Assembly: GCA_036584525.1 (NCBI GenBank)
Contig: JAZHDG010000031.1
Location: 1 to 5,754, forward strand
Direction: 5' to 3'
DNA length: 5,754 nucleotides
Origin: UBA6181 sp016934015
GTDB taxonomy: Bacteria; Bacillota_I; Bacilli_A; Acholeplasmatales; Acholeplasmataceae
Part shown: positions 1 through 5,526 of the stretch, in pieces
Numbering within the stretch: the first letter of the stretch is position 1
Layout: the number at the start of each line of letters is the position of its first letter
Notes under the pieces: generated by a model
Told to the model about the DNA's origin: nothing
Seen by the model: the letters and a program-made list of their open reading frames with translations, nothing else
Databases searched by the model: none
Program-made: the position numbers and the translations under genes

Positions 1-32
1 TTATCATTATGTAAAAAAAATGATGAAAAACA

Positions 33-48
33 TTATCTTACAAGATAA
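33..48. promoter_or_regulatory. Palindrome next to the promoter, candidate operator
   Basis: TTATCTTACAAGATAA consists of two perfect 7-base arms around a central AC. It ends one base before the -35 hexamer of the promoter for the hydrolase gene. The size and placement suit a dimeric winged-helix or MarR-type regulator that represses or activates this promoter. No regulator gene lies in the window, and I do not recognise the site as that of a named regulator. AT-rich DNA yields such palindromes by chance fairly often, so this is a candidate only. Confidence 0.4.
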
Positions 49-49
49 G

Positions 50-78
50 TTGATAAAAATCTTTCTCGTTTTTATATT
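50..78 (+). promoter_or_regulatory. Sigma-A type promoter for the MBL hydrolase / ASCH pair
   Basis: The -35 TTGATA (50-55) matches five of six consensus bases. A spacer of exactly 17 bases leads to the -10 TATATT (73-78), also five of six. Transcription would start near 85, giving a leader of about 84 bases before the ATG at 169. The leader contains only short hairpin-capable stretches (104-115 and 133-145), and I recognise no riboswitch in it. Confidence 0.65.
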
Positions 79-153
79 TTATGCTCATATGATTCTAAGT
101 CTGAGCACTTGTGCTATTTTTGATTTCATCATATACTTTAAGTATCAGATAAA

Positions 154-163
154 AAGGAGTGAT
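154..163 (+). promoter_or_regulatory. Strong ribosome binding site fixing the start at 169
   Basis: AAGGAGTGAT closely matches the anti-Shine-Dalgarno complement AAGGAGGTGAT, with one G missing. The AAGGAG core ends nine bases before the ATG at 169, which supports that start for the hydrolase. Confidence 0.8.
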
Positions 164-168
164 TTTTT

Positions 169-993
169 ATGAAAATAACTGTTTTAGTCGAAAATACAAC
201 TTCAAATCCAAACTTAAATGTTGAACATGGACTATCATTATTTATTGAAACAAAAAATCATCACATCTTATTTGATGCTGGTGATTCAGATCTATTCATT
301 GAAAATGCAAAGAAACTTAACATCGATTTAACACAGGTTGATATCTTCATCCTATCTCACGGTCATCATGACCATGGTGGTGGTCTTGATACTTTTTTGA
401 AGATAAATCAACATGCCAAAGTGTATGTCCAAAAACATGCTTTTGAATGTCATTATTCATACAGAAAAGATCATTATGAAAGCATTAGTGTTCCAAAACC
501 TTATGAAATTGATCAGATTGTTTATGTTGATGATCAACTCATCATCGATGATGAACTAATGTTATTTTCAACGATAAAAAGAAAAGAATTTTATCCTCAG
601 AGTAATCAAAACTTATATCAAAAAATTGATGACCAGTTCATACATGATGATTTTAATCATGAACATAATTTAATCATTAAAGAAGACAAAATGTATGTTT
701 TAGTCGCTGGTTGTGCGCATCATGGCATGATTAATATTATCCATGAAGCATCTGATATCGTTGGACAAACCATCGATTACGCAGTTGGAGGACTTCATCT
801 TTATAGTCGTTCAACGGGTATCAGTGAAACCGTTGAAACTATTGAAGCGTTAGGTTCTGCACTCATAGATACGAAAACTAAGCTTTATACCTGTCATTGT
901 ACCGGTGAAAAAGCTTATGAAATCTTAAAACCAATCATGAACGACATGATTACATATATTAGGACAGGAGATCAAATAAACTTGAATGAATAA
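169..993 (+). CDS. Metallo-beta-lactamase-fold metal-dependent hydrolase (COG1237 type)
   Basis: This 274-residue soluble protein belongs to the metallo-beta-lactamase superfamily. The metal site is clear: HGHHDH at 64-69 (the HxHxDH motif), a further ligand His184 in GCAHHG (181-186), and His210 in VGGLHL. The N-terminal EHGLS (19-23) and the late TCHCTG (241-246) are typical of the branch often annotated as 7,8-dihydropterin-6-yl-methyl-4-(beta-D-ribofuranosyl)aminobenzene 5'-phosphate synthase. That name comes from methanogens; in bacteria the substrate is unknown, so only 'metal-dependent hydrolase' is safe. The length is normal and there is no signal peptide, so it should be cytoplasmic. 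It is the first gene after the promoter at 50-78 and has a strong ribosome binding site. Its last eight bases overlap the ASCH gene, so the two are probably co-transcribed and translationally coupled. Confidence 0.9.
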   Translation: MKITVLVENTTSNPNLNVEHGLSLFIETKNHHILFDAGDSDLFIENAKKLNIDLTQVDIFILSHGHHDHGGGLDTFLKINQHAKVYVQKHAFECHYSYRKDHYESISVPKPYEIDQIVYVDDQLIIDDELMLFSTIKRKEFYPQSNQNLYQKIDDQFIHDDFNHEHNLIIKEDKMYVLVAGCAHHGMINIIHEASDIVGQTIDYAVGGLHLYSRSTGISETVETIEALGSALIDTKTKLYTCHCTGEKAYEILKPIMNDMITYIRTGDQINLNE

Positions 994-1447
994 AATACAA
1001 AGATTTTGGGAGACCTTTTTAAAAGAAACGAAAAGAGATTCAAACACAACTTATATGAGTCATTTCTATTTTGAACTAACTGAATATTGGGCAAATGAAT
1101 TATTGAGACTCGTATTAATTGGTCAAAAACAAGCAACAGCCAGCAGTTACCAATCGTATATGATTGAAGGAGAACCTTTACCAAAAATAGGGGATTTGAA
1201 TATTGTCACAGATTTTGATGGTAACCCACAAGGCGTTATTGAAACAACACAGATTACGATTCTTCCTTTTAAAGATTTGACCTTTGAGATTGTCAAACGA
1301 GAAGGTGAAGATGATACCCTCGAGTCGTGGCAAAAAGGACACATCAAATTTTTTCAAGCTGAAGGTCAAAAAATAGGCTATACATTTGATGAAAATATGC
1401 TCGTCGTCTTTGAAGACTTTAAATTAATATATAAAATTGAAGATTAA
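986..1447 (+). CDS. ASCH domain-containing protein (YhfF/COG4405-like)
   Basis: This 153-residue cytoplasmic protein has the ASCH fold, a PUA-related RNA- or nucleotide-binding beta barrel. The N-terminal segment with FWETFL (7-12) and the helix around YWANELL lead to the family motif GQKQATAS (46-53, Lys48 and Thr51). After this come a beta strand with GVIET (83-87) and the conserved EGEDDTLESWQKGH (106-119). In the distant relative YqfB of E. coli, a Lys-Thr pair with the same spacing plus a Glu hydrolyses N4-acetylcytidine; Lys48, Thr51 and perhaps Glu86 could play those parts, but this is inference. An in-frame TGA directly precedes the ATG at 986, so no longer start exists. An AGGAG lies rather far upstream (966-970), and the gene overlaps the hydrolase by eight bases (ATGAATAA), so coupling probably aids initiation. 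It ends at the shared terminator. Confidence 0.87.
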   Translation: MNKIQRFWETFLKETKRDSNTTYMSHFYFELTEYWANELLRLVLIGQKQATASSYQSYMIEGEPLPKIGDLNIVTDFDGNPQGVIETTQITILPFKDLTFEIVKREGEDDTLESWQKGHIKFFQAEGQKIGYTFDENMLVVFEDFKLIYKIED

Positions 1448-1471
1448 AAAAAGCCTACCTAGGCTTTTTTT
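1446..1471. terminator. Bidirectional intrinsic terminator between convergent genes
   Basis: Seven A's, GCCTA, CC, TAGGC and seven T's form a perfect inverted repeat. Read in either direction it gives a GC-containing hairpin followed by a T run. It begins within the ASCH stop codon (1445-1447) and ends three bases before the stop of the minus-strand membrane protein (1475), so it can terminate both converging units. Confidence 0.85.
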
Positions 1472-1474
1472 GTT

Positions 1475-2179
1475 CTATCTTGTATCTTTCTCATAACCGG
1501 AATAAACACCATTAAGATCATAGAGCTTATTTCCTTGAATTTTAAATTCTAAATTTTGATCCGGTAATCCTGAGTAATCATAATTGATGTAAACATAGAG
1601 AACTTGTCCTTCCATTTCCCATGTACCACTTCCCTCTGGATCTTCAGGATATCCAGAATTTTTAATCCCTACACTGAGTGTTCCATCCTCATACATTTCA
1701 ATATACCAATACTCAGTCAAATTCACATCATTGACTTCCATATCGTAATACCATTTACCGATTGGATCAGCTTTAAATATGAAATCAAGGGGATTACCAA
1801 TGAACATCCAAATAAAAACAAATGCTAATACAAAAATCGGAATAATATTAACCCAACGAATGGGTTGTTTTTCTTTTGGTATATGGACATCTTGTTTATA
1901 TATATTCTCTTCATCCTTATCGTTTATGATGTTATTTCCATAGTTTTCATTGATTTTAAACGCTTCTGAATCGATAGGTTCTTTCAAACGAATTTTTTGT
2001 TTAATTTGTAATCGAATAGGTACTCCCATTAAGATGACTAAACCCATTAATATGAAAAAATTCGTTTGGGATATTTTTTCTTCAAAATAAACATACAAAA
2101 TAATGCCTGCAAGCAAAAGTAAAATTAATATCATTAATATTAAACCAAACCAACTGATGTTCTGTTTAGTTTTTTTCAT
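1475..2179 (-). CDS. Three-helix membrane protein with lipocalin-like C-terminal domain, function unknown
   Basis: I do not recognise this 234-residue protein by family. Three hydrophobic segments are visible, at about residues 11-31, 40-56 and 109-128. A charged, Asn/Glu/Lys-rich loop (57-108) separates the second from the third. The third is followed by a folded-looking domain (about 138-229): DPIGKWYYD, then YWYIEMYEDGTLSV, GSGTWEME, LYVYINYDYSG and GNKLYD. The alternation of 'GxW', 'EDGT' and 'GTW' strands resembles small lipocalin-like or DUF-type beta barrels on Gram-positive surface proteins. The basic N-terminus and loop suggest that the loop is inside and the barrel outside. The start is supported by GAGGGA (2185-2190) six bases upstream. 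The gene lies 20 bases downstream of the desulfidase on the same strand, so it is probably co-transcribed; a functional link is not shown. Confidence 0.75.
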   Translation of the reverse strand: MKKTKQNISWFGLILMILILLLLAGIILYVYFEEKISQTNFFILMGLVILMGVPIRLQIKQKIRLKEPIDSEAFKINENYGNNIINDKDEENIYKQDVHIPKEKQPIRWVNIIPIFVLAFVFIWMFIGNPLDFIFKADPIGKWYYDMEVNDVNLTEYWYIEMYEDGTLSVGIKNSGYPEDPEGSGTWEMEGQVLYVYINYDYSGLPDQNLEFKIQGNKLYDLNGVYSGYEKDTR

Positions 2180-2199
2180 TTTAATCCCTCACTTCTTAG

Positions 2200-3471
2200 T
2201 TAATAGAAGCACGACATGAGATATAAAATCTCTTTATCCGTTTCTTTCATGCCCTCTCTTCCAAGTTTACCAACATTTTTAATCGTCTCATCAACATCAA
2301 TCCCTACAATACCATCACCAGCATAAAAATCTTTACCTTGGTCATGCATGTCACTTGCAAGAATGCCAGCATCGACTGAAATCGCAATTTTAGCTGCACA
2401 AGATGCTTTCGCGCCATCACAAATAATGCCTGAGGCAATTGCTAATGCATTAATGAGTGTATGTGCAACATCTTCATAATTTCCACCTTTTAAATAAGTG
2501 ATCGCAGCACCAGATGCTGCACCTGCAGTAACTGCACCACAAAAGGCAGAAAGTGCTCCGATTTGAGATTTTTGGTAAATCGCAATCAAGTTTGATAAAA
2601 CTAATGCCCGATAAAGATTTTCTTTAGAGGTTTTCAATTCTTCTGCAAACTCAATCACAGGAAGTGATGCAGTCATTCCTTGATTACCGCTTCCTGAATT
2701 AATCACTACTGGCAATGCACTTCCATTCATTCTCGCATCAGATCCTGCGGCGGTTTTAGCTTTTGAGCGGTTTCTTACGTCATTTCCATAAACTTTTAAA
2801 ATCATTTTCCCAATATTCGCACCATAGTCTTTACTCAAACCTTCTTGAGATATTTCAGTATTAAATTTGATTTGTTTTTGAATGATTTCTTCTAATTCAC
2901 TAATATCACTTCGTGTAGAAAACTCATAAATATCTTTCATATTGAGTAATTCATAATCTAGGTTTTCCGTAGAATCTAAAGGATGAATATCATCAAACAA
3001 CACTTCATCATTATGTTTGATAAGTACAATATTCGTGTGTTGATTCATAATTCTAACACTCACTCGTTCATCTTGATGTATAAGTGTCACATTAATATCA
3101 AGAAGCACACCTTGTTCTGCTGTTTTCACTTCAATCTTTACGTTCTTCATGAAATCTTTAACTAAATCTAAAATATTTTCATCAACTTTTGAAATTACTT
3201 CTAATCCAAGATTTGCATCACCAGCAACAATTCCCATCGCAGCTGCAACTTCAATTCCTTTTAAGCCTTGAGTGTTTGGAACAACCACGCTTTTCGCATT
3301 CTTGATAATGTTTCCACTTGTTTCAATCATCACTTTTTCTGGCATTTTATTTAACACTTGTTTCGCTTTTGCAGCACAAAAAGCAATCGCTACCGGTTCT
3401 GTGCATCCCATGGCCGGAACTAATTCTTTTTTCATGATATTGATGTAAGTTTGATACTTGATTTCATTCAT
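2200..3471 (-). CDS. cyuA: L-cysteine desulfidase / UPF0597 (CyuA-YhaM) family [4Fe-4S] lyase
   Basis: This 423-residue cytoplasmic enzyme has full family length. It is predicted to split L-cysteine into pyruvate, ammonia and sulfide, and some relatives also act on serine. N-terminal MGCTEPVAIAFCAA (21-34) carries Cys23, equivalent to the proposed catalytic Cys25 of the Methanocaldococcus jannaschii enzyme. Cys311, Cys351 and Cys358 have the same 40- and 7-residue spacing as the cluster ligands Cys282, Cys322 and Cys329 recalled for that enzyme, so a [4Fe-4S] cluster with an open iron site is likely. Other family blocks are SGSGNQGMTASLPV (259-272), the Ala/Gly-rich CGAVTAGAASGAA (311-323) and IICDGAKASCAAKIA (349-363). 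GAGGAT (3481-3486) sits nine bases before the ATG. The gene has its own candidate promoter and leads a two-gene unit. No cysteine permease (CyuP type) is adjacent. A serine dehydratase-like activity cannot be excluded. Confidence 0.85.
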   Translation of the reverse strand: MNEIKYQTYINIMKKELVPAMGCTEPVAIAFCAAKAKQVLNKMPEKVMIETSGNIIKNAKSVVVPNTQGLKGIEVAAAMGIVAGDANLGLEVISKVDENILDLVKDFMKNVKIEVKTAEQGVLLDINVTLIHQDERVSVRIMNQHTNIVLIKHNDEVLFDDIHPLDSTENLDYELLNMKDIYEFSTRSDISELEEIIQKQIKFNTEISQEGLSKDYGANIGKMILKVYGNDVRNRSKAKTAAGSDARMNGSALPVVINSGSGNQGMTASLPVIEFAEELKTSKENLYRALVLSNLIAIYQKSQIGALSAFCGAVTAGAASGAAITYLKGGNYEDVAHTLINALAIASGIICDGAKASCAAKIAISVDAGILASDMHDQGKDFYAGDGIVGIDVDETIKNVGKLGREGMKETDKEILYLMSCFY

Positions 3472-3519
3472 AAGTTGAATATCCTCATTTCTATTGCTTG
3501 CTACTCTAATTTTAACATT

Positions 3520-3549
3520 ATTATCCCATGAAGTGGAGATGATTTTGAA
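3520..3549 (-). promoter_or_regulatory. Candidate promoter for the desulfidase unit
   Basis: On the minus strand, TTCAAA (3549-3544, four of six -35 bases) is followed after 18 bases by GATAAT (3525-3520, five of six -10 bases). The site lies between the upstream operon's terminator and the desulfidase ATG, where a promoter is needed. The leader would be about 40 bases long. The -35 is weak, so an activator or a different start point is possible. Confidence 0.4.
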
Positions 3550-3630
3550 AACACTTACATTTCATTCTATTGTTTAGAGAAATCAGCACTTTTCTTTATC
3601 AAATTTATTATTAAATCAATCTATAACAGC

Positions 3631-3668
3631 AAAAAGAACATTCAGAATGAGAGCTAAATGTTCTTTTT
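3631..3668 (-). terminator. Intrinsic terminator of the TusA-YeeE-TrxB operon
   Basis: AAAAAGAACATT (3631-3642) and AATGTTCTTTTT (3657-3668) are perfect 12-base inverted arms around a 14-base loop. Read on the minus strand, the hairpin begins about 33 bases after the reductase stop codon (3702-3704) and ends in a T run. The stem is AT-rich with a GAAC/GTTC core, so efficiency may be moderate. It separates the sulfur-relay operon from the desulfidase unit. Confidence 0.75.
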
Positions 3669-3701
3669 ATCGATAACGACTAAATTTTGATTTGATTACT
3701 T

Positions 3702-4967
3702 TTATTCTTCTTTAGCATGACATCCACAATCATAATGACGGCTGAGCATGTCTTCAATTCTTTCCATCGTGATCTCATTTGTTATGGTTTCAACGATTTC
3801 GCCATGTTTAACTAAATTGATTGATGGATATTCTTTAACACCTAAACGATCAGCTATACCAGTTGATTTGTATATGTCTACTTTCACAAAGGCATAAAAA
3901 TTATGATATAGTTTTTCGACATCTTTGAATAGTAATAAACTGTCCTGTGACTCTTTATCCACGGCATTGTATATTAAGATAACCACAGGCAATTCAGGTT
4001 CAATAATAAGCTTATGATAGTTTTCTTCTTCTGCAATGTATTTTTCAGCCGCGCATGCAGCAATCGCTCCATCGCCCACAGCTGTCGATACTTGTCTTAA
4101 CCACTTGTCACGAATATCACCACAAGCAAAGACACCACTCATGTTTGTTTCCATCTTTTCGTTTGTCTTAATATAACCACGTGGTGTTAAATTAATTTGA
4201 TCTTTAAAGATGTCTGAATTCGGAATATATCCAATAAACTCAAAACAACTATCACATGCTACTGGTATAATGTCACCATTTTTTAAATTTCTTAGATTGA
4301 CTGTGCTTAAATAATCTTCACCCTCAAAACTATCAACTACTGTATTCCAAATAAAAGACATTTTAGGATTTTTTAGTGCCGCATCTTTAGCGATTTCATT
4401 ACAATCCATGATGCCTTCATCATGCATAACTGCAACTGATACTTTCGATGCAAATTTTGTTAAAAACATGCCTTCTTCTATCGCTGCATCACCGCTACCA
4501 ATGACTAAAACATGTTTTCCTGTATTTGCAGCTGCATCGCAAGTTGCACAAAATGAAATACCTTTATCAAATAAAAAGTTTTCTTCATTTTTAGCACCTG
4601 TAATTCTTGGACGACCACCTGTAGAAATAATCACAGCTTTCGCTTCATAAGTGGTTCTAAATGTTTCAACTTTTTTAACCATTCCTGATAAATCAACTGA
4701 TTGAACAGCTGTAAGTTTAAACTCACAACCCATTTCTTCAGCTTGCTTTTTCATCAGATTTGTTACTTCTTCACCTTTTGGTTTATTCAATATACCTGGA
4801 TAATTTTCAATTTCACTTGTATATGTTGCTAATCCACCAATAAGTGCTTTTTCAATTAAAATTGTTTTTAAACGTGCACGACCACAGTAGATACCTGCAG
4901 TTAAACCTGCAGGCCCTCCACCAATGATGACGACATCATATTGTTCAACTTTTTTTTCTCTCATCAC
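3702..4967 (-). CDS. trxB: Thioredoxin reductase-like flavoprotein with fused C-terminal thioredoxin-like domain
   Basis: This 421-residue cytoplasmic pyridine nucleotide-disulfide oxidoreductase is about 100 residues longer than classical TrxB. The FAD site is GGGPAG (16-21) plus GVFACGD (278-284). The redox disulfide is CATC (140-143) followed by Asp144. The second Rossmann loop GSGDAA (157-162) is intact. However, the classical HRRxxxR that holds the NADPH 2'-phosphate is replaced here by VMHDEGI (180-186), so NADPH use is doubtful. Residues about 325-412 form a thioredoxin-like fold with VKVDIYK, GVKEYPSI (cis-Pro381) and HGEIVETI, but YNAVDKESQD stands where WCxxC is expected. The tail carries Cys414-Gly-Cys416-His417. 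The start is GTG at 4967 (overlapping the permease by four bases, GTGA) or ATG at 4964 (TGATG, one base); numbering here is from the GTG. No good ribosome binding site is seen, so translation is probably coupled. Context points to reduction of imported or carrier-bound sulfur rather than general thioredoxin upkeep. Confidence 0.9.
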   Translation of the reverse strand: MMREKKVEQYDVVIIGGGPAGLTAGIYCGRARLKTILIEKALIGGLATYTSEIENYPGILNKPKGEEVTNLMKKQAEEMGCEFKLTAVQSVDLSGMVKKVETFRTTYEAKAVIISTGGRPRITGAKNEENFLFDKGISFCATCDAAANTGKHVLVIGSGDAAIEEGMFLTKFASKVSVAVMHDEGIMDCNEIAKDAALKNPKMSFIWNTVVDSFEGEDYLSTVNLRNLKNGDIIPVACDSCFEFIGYIPNSDIFKDQINLTPRGYIKTNEKMETNMSGVFACGDIRDKWLRQVSTAVGDGAIAACAAEKYIAEEENYHKLIIEPELPVVILIYNAVDKESQDSLLLFKDVEKLYHNFYAFVKVDIYKSTGIADRLGVKEYPSINLVKHGEIVETITNEITMERIEDMLSRHYDCGCHAKEE

Positions 4968-5518
4968 ATGAAGTACTTCACAAGTAATTTACTACCCACC
5001 ATGGCTCCAATGAATAGGAATGCAAAGAATACCCATCCAGCTAATGATAATGATGCAATACCTGTAAATAATGCGCCAATGTTACAACCTAATGCCACAC
5101 GTGCTCCATATCCCATCAATAATCCACCAAGTGTTGCAGCAATCACTTGTCTCCAACTCTTAATTTTTTTAATCTTAAATTGTGATGCTAATAAAACGGC
5201 TAATAATGCACCTAAAATAATTCCTAAATTTCTAACAGAAACACCACTTTGGAAAAATCCAGCTTCTATAGTTGCATCACTTAAATTCGCCCAAGTTGCA
5301 ATGTTAGCGAAAGGCTTAACAATCCAAGCACCCCATAAGGATAATACACCTGTAACGCCCCAACCTTTTCCAGTTGCTGCAAATGTTACAATGTTAAATA
5401 ATGCTAATAATACTGCTCCTGTGATATATGTGAATGGGTTCACAAATAAGCGTTTGTATAAATCTTTACTTTTAAGTTTATTAAAAAACTCGTTGATTCC
5501 TAAAAAGAATTTTTTCAT
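4964..5518 (-). CDS. YeeE/YedE (TsuA-like) family sulfur-compound permease, half-length
   Basis: This is a 184-residue polytopic membrane protein. After an amphipathic basic N-terminus (1-26), hydrophobic segments lie at about 28-48, 52-70, 97-112, 124-141 and 146-180. The signature GYGARVALGCNIGALF (136-151) with the single cysteine Cys145 is the YeeE/YedE motif; in characterised YeeE, thiosulfate passes through the membrane by way of conserved cysteines. Full-length members have roughly twice this length, with two similar halves. This protein matches one half, apparently the C-terminal one, and lacks the other cysteines, so it may pair with itself or with a second half-gene beyond the window. 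The ATG at 5518 follows AGGT (5525-5528) by six bases, and the gap to the upstream carrier gene is eight bases. The stop TGA overlaps the reductase start. The cargo (thiosulfate, sulfide, selenium compounds) cannot be decided from sequence. Confidence 0.87.
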   Translation of the reverse strand: MKKFFLGINEFFNKLKSKDLYKRLFVNPFTYITGAVLLALFNIVTFAATGKGWGVTGVLSLWGAWIVKPFANIATWANLSDATIEAGFFQSGVSVRNLGIILGALLAVLLASQFKIKKIKSWRQVIAATLGGLLMGYGARVALGCNIGALFTGIASLSLAGWVFFAFLFIGAMVGSKLLVKYFM

Positions 5519-5526
5519 ATGGTTAC

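Noticed and set aside
3..24. ATCATT...AATGAT inverted repeat at the left edge, considered as a terminator of a gene to the left
   Set aside because: The six-base stem is all weak pairs except one, and no T run follows in either direction. The A-rich sequence makes chance likely.
104..121. AGCACTTGTGCT followed by a short T run in the leader, considered as an attenuator or riboswitch terminator
   Set aside because: A realistic stem has only four or five pairs and no alternative pairing partner or known riboswitch core was found in the leader.
972..1369. Short minus-strand open frames opposite the hydrolase end and the ASCH gene
   Set aside because: They lie antisense to a gene with clear family motifs, have no recognisable domains, and are explained as shadow frames.
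1604..1828. Plus-strand open frame opposite the membrane protein
   Set aside because: It is antisense to a longer frame with a good ribosome binding site and coherent membrane topology, and it shows no domain.
2983..3165. Plus-strand open frame inside the desulfidase gene
   Set aside because: It is fully antisense to a well-conserved enzyme and has no features of its own.
3531..3556. AAGTG...CACTT arms around the candidate -35 of the desulfidase, considered as an operator
   Set aside because: Five-base arms 16 bases apart are too short to distinguish from chance.
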